Assembly (NCBI GenBank): GCA_024362935.1
Contig: JANCRA010000061.1
Span: 1,612,001 to 1,676,000 of the forward strand
DNA: 64,000 bases
Reading direction: 5' to 3'
From: Setophaga petechia
Taxonomy: Eukaryota > Chordata > Aves > Passeriformes > Parulidae
The notes beneath the pieces are model-generated. The model searched no databases, was not told the DNA's origin, and saw nothing but the letters and a program-made list of their open reading frames with translations. Of this stretch, positions 1 to 13,520 are shown in pieces. A program made the translations under genes and the position numbers. Within the stretch, counting starts at the first letter, position 1. Every line of letters begins with the position of its first letter.

Positions 1-900
1 ACAGTAAAACTACTTAAAAAATGCAAATGGTCAATGTTCAGCTAATTTTTATTTTCCATTTTAATAAGGAAAAAAGAAGAATAAATAGAGATAGGAGAAA
101 TTCAAACCTTTTCTTGATGTCCTTGCATTGTCTCATCTCTCATTCATGGGGGGAAGACTGTTTCAATGGTTTCAATGGGCAAATTCAGATTGAAAAACTC
201 ATCTCCTGAAGCCTACCCTGGATTCTGTCTGACCTTGACTCACCCACCACTAGCCTGTTGTACATTTAGCTAATCAAAATGCAGATAAAATCACGGTTTG
301 AAGCAGGACATTGCAAATAAACTTATAGTCATTAGAAGAATCTTATTTAAAAAGAATTTTAGCAGCTAAAATAAAGAGAAAGTTAACAAATTATAAGCAC
401 ATCTTCCACCCTCATCATCATTCCTTAAGAACTGCATATCTTAACTGAATGAAGTCAGTTTTATAAAATATACTTGGTTTAAATTCAGAATTTTTATCCA
501 CTTTAATATGCAATTACTGTGCCAAAAGTAGAGAGATTACAATGAAAACCTGTTTCACTGCACTGGAACTGTTTATGACTTCATATTTAATTGTTCTTTG
601 TTCCCTATGCTCATTTAAATGGAAATATCATCATGTACATGCTTCATTAGAACTTCTGAATAGTATTTCTGAACCACATCTTTCTTTGTGGAGTGGTTTC
701 TCAGCCACACTTTGTGCAAATCTGTGGCACTGGAACCTTCCTGTGGCACCCAGGGGACACAGAGAATGGAGGGATCTCCCAGCAGGGAGGAACCCGGGGG
801 GGCCAAAACTTTGGCTTGCTGACAAATTTAGAAGCCTTTGCAAACATAAATTGTTATCATTTCCCTGATATCCTGGATGTTATTTTCAATTCTGGATTTC

Positions 901-1045
901 CCCTTCCCCTTCCCTATCCCCATCCCCATCCCCATCCCTATCCCCATCTCCATCCCATTCTCCTTCTCTTCTTTTCCTTTCCCTTTTCGCCTTTTTTTTC
1001 ATTTTCCTATTTCTTTTCCTCACCTCTTCCTCTTCCTTTCCATCT
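901..1045. repeat. Pyrimidine-rich simple repeat, CCCCAT-type
   Basis: The plus strand is almost pure C/T. It begins with imperfect hexamers of the CCCCAT type (about 901-956) and then runs into CTT/CCT-rich sequence. The open frames across it are products of the repeat, giving Pro/His-rich or Asp/Gly/Glu-rich translations, and are not evidence of a gene. Confidence 0.85.
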
Positions 1046-2919
1046 CCCCCGAGCCATCCCAAGCCTCCTGGGGGCACAGCCACCACAGTTTAGGGTTTGT
1101 CTGCAGGTTTTCAACTACAGCAGGAAGAGATCCTGCCCTCATTCATACAGGTGATGTGGGCAGACATTTCCAGATGCTCCTCTCCCTTTGCCTTTTTCAG
1201 GAGGGAGAGGGGAGGGAGGATCAAAATTACTTCTGTTAAAATATATGTACTGAGGACAATCTTTAGAAAACATATAAGATTGAAAAAGCTATTTAAAGCT
1301 GAACGGCAGCTGTGGTGGGTTGCTGTGGTACCCATTAACACAGCTAATTGTGAGGGTGAGGAGACAAACATTGAAATCCTTAGCAAAAGGTAACACACAC
1401 CACAGAAAGCACAAAAAGGTTGACAAAACTTCACTCGTGCAGTTGAATTTCCCACATCACCCACCACTTCACTACATGGCTTATGAAATCTGGTCTGCAA
1501 GACAGGTAAAGGTTCAGGAATGTTTTCCCTGGAAAGAACACGTTTGATTTGTAAGGAAAATTCCTGTCTGATGGAGGTGATCTGCTGCTCAGACTGAGCT
1601 GCAACCTGTCGTGTAAATGGGGCAAGTTTTCCACTGCTGGATTTGACAGAGGTCTGGGAAGAACCTGGATGGTGGGAAAAGGGATTTGGACGAGGACATT
1701 TCCACTGGCAAGTGAACAAAGCTTACAGTGATGAGGAAACTGTGTCCTTGGTATAACCACAGGTGGGTCTCCTGCCAGGGACAAATCACAGACACAGGCA
1801 GTTACAAACCCTTTAAGTATCGAGGAAAAGTGTGGCAAGAAGGGGATTTGATTAATGGATAAGGGAAAATCCAAGCTTGAGTCAAGGAAAGTCTTTCACC
1901 TGCTGGCAGATTTTGTGTCTGTTCATTCAGTGTGTGCAGATGAACGCAACTGTGACAAAAAATACCTAAACAGACAATTTGAAGCACTCCTCATTCATCA
2001 TGGCTACAAAGTGTGACATTTCCTTGCATTTTATTAATTTTAAACCTGTTCTGGGTGACTTCTGCAAGAATGTAACAATAACTGTGTCTATTTAAGTGCA
2101 TCAAATCCTGTGTAGGAAAGAAATTACAACCTGCATTGTTTTACATGTTGAAATTTCTGCCACTTTAACAAAATATTAGGTATGGAACATTTTTCTTGCA
2201 AAACATCACACTGGAGAAGATGATGCGCATAGTTAATTTTTTTCTATAAAATGAAAATAAATTTTATTCAGCTCTACTAGTATCATTAAATTCCAGCCTT
2301 TGGGTTGAGTTACTTACTTTGTACAACATGCCCTGCAAAAAACCTCAAGTATATCATGTCTGTTTACCTGATGAACCTCCCATTGAATTTGCAGCTGTCT
2401 CCTTAGCTATTCTATAAAGAGAACTTCTCTCAGGCCGACAGGATTAAAATTATATAGATGTGAGTTAAAATGAACCTGGCACTCAGAAAGAGTTTGCTGT
2501 AAAGACCTGTCAGAGAGCACAATAAGTGTTGTCTCATTTTTGTAATAAGATCTTGTGAAATGTGTTGTATTTTGATAACAGGAAGATGGGATAATACATC
2601 ACGTCTCAGGGTGCTGAAGAAGGGAAATGAATTTCCCCTCCACCCCACTGTTTATTGTCACCTGCCCCAGCCCCAAGCACCTCCCAAAAGCTGCCTTTGT
2701 GCAGCTGCTCCTGGACCCAGAGAAATTTAATTTACAGAGGAAATTCCAGTGCCCTGCTTTGGAGAGAGATTCTGCTCACGGGCATCAGCAATGAGGAGGA
2801 TGAAAACATTCCTTACACGTGCTCCCCACGTGCATTTTGTGAGGTTTTTTATTACCTACACACCTCCCCAGAGGGTGGTAATGAATAAATAAAGGGTGTT
2901 AATGAATGCATTGTTAATG

Positions 2920-2954
2920 AATACAAAGAGCATAATACAAATACTCTTTGTATT
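2920..2954. repeat. Short inverted repeat, 11-bp arms
   Basis: AATACAAAGAG at 2920-2930 is followed after a 13-base spacer by its exact reverse complement at 2944-2954. It could form a small hairpin. No function can be assigned. Confidence 0.6.
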
Positions 2955-5900
2955 AATCCTTTTCTATTGTCTCTTTTGTATTAAAGGGATGGCAGAGCAA
3001 GAACAGAGACTCCTTCTCCTCCCACCAATCTATGCCTCTACCTTTCCCTTCCTTATTTAGGAAAAAACTCAGACCAGGTTCCCAAATTCCCCAGAGCAGT
3101 AAAACTTTACTAATGGGCCCATACAACCCAGATAAGCAAAATGAATAAATGAACAGTGTTCTGATGGATCACTACAGACTGAGAAATTTTAGGTAAAATC
3201 CAGAGAAGATGCAAGATATAAGAAGTTTATGTCAAATATAACTGTGGGAGAAAGTGCACAGGCAAATAGTTCCATTTTAGTCTCACTTCATCACGTTCTT
3301 CCTGTTGATTCATTCATTCCTTTCTTCTCACAGTATGAATGTCAGTGTCATGTTAATGCTTTCTTCACCACCATTTAGAAAGTCAATTTGTCAGAGCATT
3401 GAAAAAGGCCTATTTAAACTTTCAGCTACAGCTGAAAAATATTCCTCTTTAAAAAGAACTCAAACCCAAGTTTCTCTGAAAGCCAGAAATGGTTTTAATA
3501 TAAACTAACTGAAAATGTACATAAAAAGTTAAGGTTGTGCATAACTTTGAAAATCCTAATAGATCTTTTTCTTTTATGTCTTTCTTCCTGATTTCTTTTT
3601 TCTCTCTTCTTTTGTGCTGTTTTCTGCAAATGCCTGATTTGGCTCAGAAGACTTTTCCAACTAGACAGTCCTGCAAGACACCTGGACTTGATTAAGGTTA
3701 TTTGACACCTGACCAGACTTTCTGCTTCCCCATGCAAGGCCCATGATATCCATGGGACTTAATCTAAAATAAAAAGCAGTGGGTCATTCCAAGTCTGAAA
3801 AGGCAAAGGTGATAAAAGACCACTCACAGCAAGATTAGCCCTGTTATTTCTGGGGCATCAGCAGGAAGGACATGCTTGAGCTTGTTCTAAAAGTAGCTGT
3901 TTCTACTCATGTGTGCTTCTCTTTTCTCTGTTAGAGAACTGAACAACTTAAAAAAACCTCCAAAAAACAGTAGAGATGAGGTTAAAAATTTGCATGACAG
4001 ACTGAATTTTGTCAAAATTATTCCATTCAAGTACAAGGAGTTGTAACTTATGCTACAAACTAAGCTGAGACATTGTGTCTGTCATCATCTCCAGGAAAAC
4101 ATAATTTATGTTATTTTTGCTGTCAACTGTGAAGTTCCTGTATATTCCCTGAGAATCCTGCCAATCTTTAGGAAGTCAGCTGGTTTGGGGCTCTTAACAG
4201 ATGGGAGATAAATCAGTACAGGATAGTTCATCTTCATCTTGCAGGAAATAATCTAGTTTGTGAATCTCCCCCCAATTAACATGCACAGAGTGAGCTGCAG
4301 AGACAACCTTGGAGTTTTTTATTTTTACTTTCTATTGGAAAGAGAGGGTATGCAGGAAGATGCTTTAAATATTATTTTGGATATGCATTTATATTTATGT
4401 GTGAACATACATATTCACCTGTACAGCCATCCCACACATTGATATTGGTACATCCATAATTTTATAGGTGTTAGAGGAGGTGAGGACAGGAGCTGGCACA
4501 GCTTACAACTCCCCCAGCAGCCCCTTGAACATGCAGAGTATGCCAACACCCTCAGATGTTGCTGTGAATTACTATGGTAAATTTAATATGAAACACACAC
4601 CCCCTCCCACTTAACTGAACCACCCAAAAGAAGGAATCACTCTGAACCACTCAGGGGTTTCTGAAAAAGCTGCTCAAGAGAAACCAGAAGAGACAGCAGC
4701 AGTGCTAAACATTTCAGGATATTAGAGTAATATCTATAAAACCCAGTTACATTCTTTGGGAAGACTAGCAGTCCCACAGCTGCTAAATGCCACACACTAC
4801 ATTCATTTGGGAATTGAGATATTTAGTCTGAAAAACATGAGATGGAAACAGAGGAACCTTGGGTGGATGTTGCTATGTTACAGTGATTCTTCTGAGAAAC
4901 AAAGTTTGCTGGAGGCAAACTGCAGAGCTGGTGCACTCCAAAGCCAACCCATCAATTTGGTCATCTTCTCCTCTTTCACAGAAGATTTCCCAGTATCTCC
5001 TGGCAATGGACTTTCTTGTGTAAAACTTGGTCAGGGTCTGTGGGGTAGAAACCTGGGACTCAGGAAAACCTGCGGCCCCAAGAGCATCCAGGGTTTGCAA
5101 GGTGAACCAAAGTCTCTCCCCCACAGCACAGAGCCTGCCTGCCATGAGCCTTTTTGAAGAATTGGAAACCCAGGCTCTCCAGAAATTCAAATTAACTGTC
5201 TTGAGAAAATAGATCAATTATTGTGTGTGCAAAGTGAGTCTTAAAGCAATTAAACTAAGTGTCATCTTAAATGAGAAGCAGCAAGAAACATACTTTCTAA
5301 ACAATCTCAAATTAGTCTAAAGCAAGAATCCAGCCTGTCATACCCATGACAGCAGGGAGACACTTTCATCTGCCTTCCTGACTTTTTCAATTGATAGGAC
5401 CTGAAAGGTTTTGGGTAAACCTGAACAAATGACATTTGTGTAATATCTCGAATATTTTCAGTAAGAGAACCTAGATATAAGCGTGCGTGTCATCTATGAC
5501 AACAAGTTCAGAGCATTTATCATAAAGGACATCTAAGGCTTTTGATGTGGTGATTATCTTTCTGAAAACCAAGTCTATACACTCATGAGTACATTTATTG
5601 CTGGCTGGAACCATTCTTGGACACAGAAGATCAGTTGGCCAGCATTTCACAGGGTCAGTCCCTGGCACAGCTTTGTTCTCTGCTGACCACCAAGTCCCTC
5701 TAAAATTCTTGGGCATGATATGGCAGCAACAAAGCTCCAAGAACATTTACTAACTGACAATTTTCTTTGAAAATCTTGCTCTGGAAACAAAGAGAGCTAA
5801 TGATGATCAGCTGTGGCCTCTGGTATGCCCAATTCATGCCATTGGGCAAAGATGTTTCAAAATATATTGAATTTTCTAATCTAGACACAGACCTTGATTT

Positions 5901-8900
5901 CCAGCTCCATGGTAAGGACTGCAGAGTTGAAAAGAACATCAGTAGATGGGTAGGTCTGCTCTACCCCAAAATCTTTACTGGTTTATTTACAAAATGTTTC
6001 AGGGTTTTTCTTTTTTTCTAACATCAACACTTCCCAAAATGAACTGTTTTTTCATACTGCAGAGACTGAGGACAGAGAACCAGCTGGAGGACTCAAGGAG
6101 AAAGCATTCCTTGGTGGACCTTTGTTTTCCAGAGGTGCAGACAGGACACATTAAGGTCCCTGTCAATCCCGAGGGTTAAAGAATGGGTTACAGAGAGATG
6201 ATGTACTCAAAAAACCCATTCAAACACTCTCTTCATGTGCTCTCTGCCATGATGCACATGAAGTTGTGAGAGTGTTGCAGTGCAATAAAACCTTGTCCCA
6301 ATTCTTCCTACTGTCTCTGTAAGTATGTGAACAGGAACAAAGGCAGAGGGAGAAAAGGGAGAATGTCTCATATGCCTCAGGAAAAGACCAAGTGAGTTAA
6401 AAGTCTAATTTCATGCAAGGATAATGTATTTTCCTCTTAAAAATGAATCACAAGGCTCTTGTGTACTTTATACCATCTGCTGTATGTTTGTACCATGTCC
6501 TGGGAAAAAAACATATTGTTCCAATAGTTGCTGAAATCAAAACGAAAAAAACCCAAACAAACAAAATCCCTAGCAGAACAATATTTGACTAGTAAATAAA
6601 ATCTACAGAGAGATAGAGAGATACCAAACCTATTTGCAATTTAAAAAAAAGCCTCACAAAAAAGATTGATTTTTTTTTTTTTAAGAAATCTTCCAAGAAT
6701 TAAGAGTTGCAATAAAAATGTTTTCTTAACACCCCTCATCTCTGATATGACAAACTGCAAATACAACTCTAACTCTTATGTAGCCAACCTCATAATTCAC
6801 TGTGGTGCTGCTCTCAAGCATCGTGGCTCAAAAAATCGTACCGTGAACTCTGCTAACATGGGGTGTAAAGAAGATCTTAAGGATATGACAAAGATTCCTC
6901 ATGTTTTACTGCTACCATTCCATTAATTATATGGAGATCTTATTTCAGCCTTTCATATTAGAGAGGGCTTACAAGAAACATGGAGAGAGGGAGGGATTGT
7001 CACCTTTGCATATAAGCTTTGCGAACTTGAACAGGATGTTGTTTTTCATGTTCATATTTATTTCCTTCATTGTGAAGTCACATACACCCATGTGATATTA
7101 CAAAAAAATGGACTAAAACTGAAACAAAAGGTTTCTCCAAACCCCATGTGTTTCCAATATAGTAAAAAAACCCAACGTCAAAACCCCAAAACAAATTTAG
7201 ACAAACAAAACTCTGAATGATTTCTGCCTCCAGAAATTAAAACACAGCACACTGAGTGGCTAGATTAGAGATTTGAATTTTGGTTTACCTATTAAAATGT
7301 TACTTAGAAGCCTTTGAAAAAGATGTGTATGGATGAGACAGATTGTTACAGAAGTGGGTGTTATGTAAAAGACTCCAATGCATCAGATGTTGTGGGCAGA
7401 AAAAAGACTTTCATCGTCACTCAAAGGACCATAGGTACAGCTGGCATCAGAACAAATTGATGAGCTAAAATGTACAGGTGGCGAGCACATACCTACAAAG
7501 TGACAGAGAAAAAGGTGTCCTGGCTTGCTGAAATCTGGTCTTAGAATTACAAAATATAAGTTTTCAGATGCCCTATGTGTTTGGCTTTTTTCGGTATCAC
7601 CAACAAGTTTTAAGGAGGCATTGAAGAAAAGAATGACGTAACTTTTGCCTCTCAGAGTGGCACCAGGAATTTCATGCCTGGATGCACAGAAGGGTTTCTC
7701 TGGAGGCAAAAGGAGACTGACAGGTTAAACATCATGGACTCTAGACAAGGTGGGATGTGCCACACAGGGTCTCTGGAAGCTCCAGCATTTACATTTTTCT
7801 TGAGATAGTAAAGGTAGAATTGGTGGAAAGTGAGACAAAAGGGGTGGAAAAGAAAGCTAACAGGCAAAGAAAACTTCTTAACATTGGCAACCTGATCAGA
7901 TATGGATAGTCCATTCCTGCATTTCTTGTGGCTATTAAGTATATCATATTTGATATCATTGTCATTAACCAGGGAGCTTAAGGGACAGCCTTAGAAAACT
8001 CTGGCATTGTGGAGAGAGTTCCCTTTTAGAGAGCAGAATCTGAAAGACTTGAGAGTCAAAAGTGTCACTTCAGAGGAAAATCCTCAAAATACTTCAGGAT
8101 ATTTCATGCCATTTCTGCAGGAAAACCTGCATAGCAGCCTGGTTTTAAGTGTATTAACTGTTCTTTGCTCTTATGAATTGCTGCTTCACTAAGATTCTCT
8201 CTGAGAGAAAGGCAAGGAATGGTTGATCCTAGGTGATCAAACAGCTTTGGAATAACAAACAGTCTCCAAATAAAGATTGAAAGCTATTTGAGATCATTAG
8301 TTGTGGTTAGTTTTGTAAAGAGATTAATGATTAGGGAAAAGACATAATGGGCAATAAAATACATTGAAGCAGCACACTAAGACTAAGACTAAGAGTTTGA
8401 CATGCATTGAAACCAGTGGGAAAATGCATCAGATTTAAAACTGATAAGGCACCAAAATAACAGGAAACAGTCCTACATTTTCTACTTTTATAATTTTCTT
8501 CAACAGATGATGAAACTAACTTGATGAAAAAGTGCTGAGAACGAGCATTAAGACTTCTCCCACAACACAACAATGCTCTTTAAATGACAGTTGAAGTCGG
8601 GATCTTCCAGGATCTGGGGTTTGGGCTCCCCTCCCCAGCTTGTTCTGTTCCTGGATCCTTCTCCATCATCTCCATCTCTTACAGACAGTCTCTGACTGCT
8701 GCTGATACCTGCAGAAGGATTTCCAACACAACGCTTTTTTTGTCCAAAGGCGAAGAGTTCTGTGTCACTGTAGCAGATTCTTTGATCCACCTAACTGAAT
8801 TTGCAGCAAATCTCCAGTGCAGCATTTTCATAACAGTAAAATAAGCAAGCACAGAACCACAGTGGGTTTAGGAACAAATCACCACATCTACTAAAGGAAA

Positions 8901-11247
8901 GCTAAAATATGAGTGACTTACAAATCAGACAAAACTCCAAGGAAAATCTATTTCTACATCAGGAATTGTGTCACATCTGCTGCTATGAAAGGGACCAAAC
9001 ATGAGAAGGCAGAGCTAAGAAATTCCCCACTGTTATTAATATCAAATAGTAATAGGGCACAATTACCAACTGTGACCTCCTCATTTACACCTCCAAAATC
9101 TATCCTGGAAGGAAAAGCTCCTAGGCTTGCTACAGATAAGATTTTTTAGGAACATAATATACTGAATTTGCCATTTGCATAGAAACTGTGTCTCAGCCCA
9201 CAAGACCTGGTTACCAGGCTGTAATTCACTGGTTTCCTCTCCCCGTTTTCCCTGGCCTCATGATATCTTTCAATAAATTATGATTAATGATGGCAAGGAC
9301 TGATAAAACCCCCCAAAAATAAATCTGGGTAGGTTTGATGTTCATGAAGAAGATGAAAGGTTTTCTTTGTGAGAGCCCAATCCTTTGAGTAATCTTGTAA
9401 GACCAAAGACAGTAAGATGGATGAATACTGATGATATTCTGTAAAATGGTAGTCAAGACCTTCAAGACAACCTTAGGGAGAAATGCATTTCCTGTTACCC
9501 TCTGACACTTGCTTGCACTGAGTACATTCCAGTGTTTTATTTGGCTGCCCTGCCTTTAAGGAAAAATGAAAAGCCTGGCTTGTGGGAGTCATAAAGGAAT
9601 TTCAAGTTTGCTTTGCTACTCAGTCACTAACTCACACAAACTCTGAAAAAAAATATATATCTGCACATAATAACTAACTCCATTAAATTATTTTGCCTCT
9701 CCTGGGAAATGAGCTACAACAAATTTATGGGCTTTTAATGCTATGTTCACAACAGCAGCATCCACTGAGTGACTGCTGCATGTCACTGTTACTGCAGAGA
9801 CAGGAAGGTGTCTGAGAATTCCCAATTCCTACACCCATCCTGGCCAACATTGACTGGCCAAAGATCTGCACCACAGATCTGCCTTCAGCATGACATTTGA
9901 TGTTGTTTATAACTGCTTTTTCATTTTTTAAAAAGTGCATCTAATCCTTTCTTCCTCAGAAGACCAATCAGTGCCTTTGCCCTCCCACCACCATGAAAAA
10001 GCTTCTAGAAAGTATGAATACCAGGGCAGCAAATTATTTTAGAATTTCACTTATAATGGCAGCCTCTTATTGTTTTAAGGACTTCCCTAATTTCTAGCCC
10101 AGAATGGCAGCAAGAATTATGACTTAGTGTCTTTTTGGCAACCCACAGAATAAAGCAGTGGTACTGCTGATGCTGCTGAGAAAGAAGTTAACAGCAGACA
10201 CCAGCTGCCACAAACACACAACTCTGAACCACCCCCACTCCTCATAACTGTCCCCAGCTTATCCTCATTTCCTTGTCCTTGTTGCTTCTACCTTATAATA
10301 TTCTCTCACTGCTTCCCAGTCCCCTGCACTTTTGTTGTTGTGCCATTGAACTGCACTAACTGCTTCTTATGTTCAGTTGCCAAGAAACTGCATTTTTTAG
10401 TGCTAATCCTGTTGTGCTGTCCCCCTTATTTACTTCACATCAATAATTACCAACAGCCACCTGTTCCTGCCTTGATCATCTATTTTTTTATGGAAATTCA
10501 TCTCTGCAAGAGGGTTTGTGCTTCTTCGAACACTTGAGAAAAGAATGGGAAGCAAATTTAGGCAGCAGCATTAAAGTTGGTGAGGTGAGGACGGAAGGGG
10601 TTGAAATCCTCTTCTATGTATTTATGTCAAATTTCTAAATACTGTAAGTTTGCTTGGATGCTGATGAATGGGATTTCCACATTTTTAACTCCCATATTCT
10701 TTTCTTTCACTCCCTCAGCATTTCTGCAACTCATTTGCTAATTGTCCTTGGTAACTGCTTTGACTTAAATGAGGTTTTATTAAAAGACTTCAGTATAAAT
10801 TTCACTGCCACACAATGAAAATAAGATTGTATTTTTCTAAGTTGCTTCTCTGTCTCTTATCTGTCATCAGGACAATACTTCACATTCTCTGTTTAGCCAC
10901 CATCAAATTTCAGCTTAATGCTGTATTGTCTAAGAGACCCATGATAGTGAACAGAAAAATGATCCAAGTCATTAAGGGATAAAAAGAAAAAATAAAAAGA
11001 AGTGATATAAAAAGAGCATAACTAGATCATGTCAATTCTTCTCCCTGTTTCTTATTTAACACATGTATGGAATTAAAGCATCTGTTATCCTGATGGCTTG
11101 GGGTATAGAACCAACATCATTCATGGGATTCTGAAAACTTCATGGTCTTTATTAAGAGGGACTCAAAGGAAGCTATTAAAATTGAATACACATGTAAACA
11201 CTACTAAAAATTGCACAATAATTAGCAAGAAAAAACACATAGAATTT

Positions 11248-11325
11248 GTTTGGGGTTTCCCCCGCCTATTTACAGTTGGAGAGGGGAAAGCCCAACTGTA
11301 AATAGGGGGCAGGGAAACCCCAAAC
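11248..11325. repeat. Long foldback, about 32-bp arms
   Basis: The left arm (11248-11279) and right arm (11292-11325) are near-perfect reverse complements, separated by a 12-base loop (11280-11291). Two uninterrupted helices of about 14 and 13 bp flank a small internal mismatch or bulge in a C/G-rich stretch. The whole element is 78 bases, within the size range of a microRNA precursor, but it could equally be a small foldback or hairpin duplication. No flanking target duplication is obvious. Confidence 0.6.
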
Positions 11326-12929
11326 TGCTGCTTTGTTTTGGAAAAAAAAAGAAAAAAAGTCCTGAACTAGTTCACCCTCAGGAGTTTCTAAACCAGAATT
11401 TCACGCTATTGCAAATTAAAGAACTTCAGCTACAAATTAATTTCTTCTCCTGATTCCATCCACTCAATTGAACCCACAAGACTAAACAGTTTCCTCTTTT
11501 CCATAGTATTAAACATATGCAAATTTACTTTCCTGAGTCAGAGTCTTAATTTAGTTTGCCATTTGAGGCAGAGTCTGCTAAGTTATGCATTTCAAAATTA
11601 ACCACCAGGAGGGATAAGCAGGAGAAGAATTTTCTTTGGGGTTAGTATTGTACAAATACAAAATATTGGAAGAAAACTTTTAACAATGTGTTTTGGAGAG
11701 ACTGATTAGGAGCTTTATTAGTTTGCAAGCTTTTCTATTGTAGCCTTTTCAGCACCATCCTCATTAGATCAACATGACTTCATGTGCCCCTTGATATTTA
11801 GCAGCTGTGCTGCATAAAATCTGCAATCTTGGGTAACTGCAAAAACATTTTTGCAAAATGTCAAATGAGTAGGAGGGATGGGGGGGAAAAAACCCACACT
11901 TGTATAGAGAAATTTTCATTTCTTTTAAATAGAATGATTAATAAAAATAATCGTAGTACACCTTTCTGATAACACCTTGCATGAACACACACAGTTGGAA
12001 GTCTTCGCACAATAAATCTGAAAAGACATTTGGAAAGCAGAAAAACATAGTGAGCTATTGTTTCAGGACACTTTTTTTTCCTGAATAAAGAATGTTTTAT
12101 GCAAGAATAAGGGAAACAAAAAGAACACCGTTGAGGCAAACAATAGCTGAGCTAAATGCACGTACTTGATCTTTGTTGCTTCCTATGTTTTGGCAGGGAA
12201 ATAGGGAACTAGCAAAGATTTACTGATTTGTTTCAGATAAATGAAGGTGCCTGGGGTGGGATGTCAAAATGTTAAAATAGGACATGAAAAAGCCAACATG
12301 CAGCTCTGCCAAGCAGATTGCCTTTTCTAATTTTCACTGCATTTCTGAGCTGTTTTTTGAAGTTTTGTTTTTATTTTTGGTCTGCCCCACACACTTAGTG
12401 TAGTTTATGTCTGACAGCTCCTGTGAAGAGGAATGCTTTCATTAGGAATGAAAGATTTGCTAAATCTGTAGCACTGGCAGGCGAGCACAGCAATGCCAAG
12501 GGCACAACTAGAATATGCCTTTTGGAAGAACCCTCGTGACCTTAAGGAACTCCAGAACAAAGAGCAGGCAAAGTTTGCATCCTTCCATACACTTGTACAC
12601 ATTTAACATGTATTTCACGTACATAACATGTATTTCTGTAGCTTAATACATGACAGTATGTGCACAGCATGATCTTAAAATGTGTACTTCTATGTTACTG
12701 TACATAAATCCTTTCATGGCTAAACCAAAAAAAACCGTATCCACAATGTGCAGACCTTAATCTTCATTGTATTTCCTCTACAACAAAACTACAATTTGAT
12801 TTTTTCTATGTGGAGAGGATGGAGAACAGTGGTAGCAGAAATAAAGGATGGAAAAATGGGAAAAACATCTTACAAGTGTGAACACTTTTGACTTGCTGAT
12901 TTATAACTCAATCTTTCCACATTTCTAGC

Positions 12930-13520
12930 TCATAAAATCACAGAACCACATAAAACTTTGGGCTGTAAGGGACCTTTAAGGATCATCTTGATGCCTTGAG
13001 AGGCTGCCCTAGATCAGTGGCTAGACAGAGTTAAAGAAAAAAGTAGGTATTTATTAAAAGGCCTCAATGGATACGCCTTGGACAGTACAAGAGCCCAGCC
13101 AGGGCTACAGCCAGGAAGGATCCAAAATGGTCACAAAATGGGCAAGCATCACAACGTTTCACACTTTTATAAAGTTTTGGTCCATTTGCATATTTGGGTT
13201 AACTGTCCAACTATAGATTTAGGTTATGAAGTTCCATCCTCCTTGTTTGCTCTCTTCAGTTCCTTGCTGTTTATGCTTTTTGGGCCTGAAGCTGGTAACA
13301 AGGGGCCTCAAGCTGGAAAAGGATTGTTTTGTCTACCTAGCCTGTGAAGAGAACTTGCTGACACTTTATATGAAGCTCAGAGCTATGCACTTAGGCAGCA
13401 CAGAATCTGAAAAATATGAAAGCTAAAACTTAAGGCATCAATCCAGTCCAGCACTGGGAAGGTGTCACAACCCACTGCAATGGGGCATTATGTTCATCAT
13501 AAATTCTCATCTGGCTGAAC
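12930..13520 (-). mobile_element. CR1 LINE 3'-tail relic, split by an LTR
   Basis: The plus strand at 12930-12988 reads like the reverse complement of an avian CR1 3' end: an 'aatcacagaacc' type start, then a 'gggacctttaaggatcatct' type run. The match resumes at 13441 with 'atccagtccagcac' and a 'ctgcaatggggca' segment. Between the halves sits a complete LTR. CR1 is the main avian LINE family. The right limit is approximate and the copy is diverged. Confidence 0.6.
12989..13440 (-). mobile_element. Solo LTR nested in CR1
   Basis: The element starts TGATGCCTT and ends with a near-exact reverse complement (AAGGCATCA), giving TG...CA termini with a 9-bp inverted repeat. On the minus strand a TATAAAA box (near 13170) is followed about 120 bases later by an AATAAA signal (near 13050), as in an LTR promoter and poly(A) module. 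The flanks read atct on the left and atcc on the right, an imperfect 4-bp target duplication inside the CR1 relic. No internal retroviral genes adjoin it, so it is a solo LTR. Confidence 0.75.

Larger units (their letters stand above)
1..12929. other. AT-rich intergenic stretch
   Basis: I find no supportable gene here. The open frames are short, or begin at non-ATG codons, and show no recognisable domain. The longest, about 200 codons on the minus strand at 1111-1719, starts at TTG and matches no family I know. Visible structure is limited to a CCCCAT-rich pyrimidine tract near 901-1045, an 11-bp inverted repeat at 2920-2954, A/T homopolymer runs, a short AAGACT run near 8376, and a long foldback at 11248-11325. 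Confidence 0.6.

Noticed and set aside
1111..1719. 202-codon minus-strand frame
   Set aside because: It starts at TTG and has no recognised domain. I considered a retroviral fragment but could not support it.
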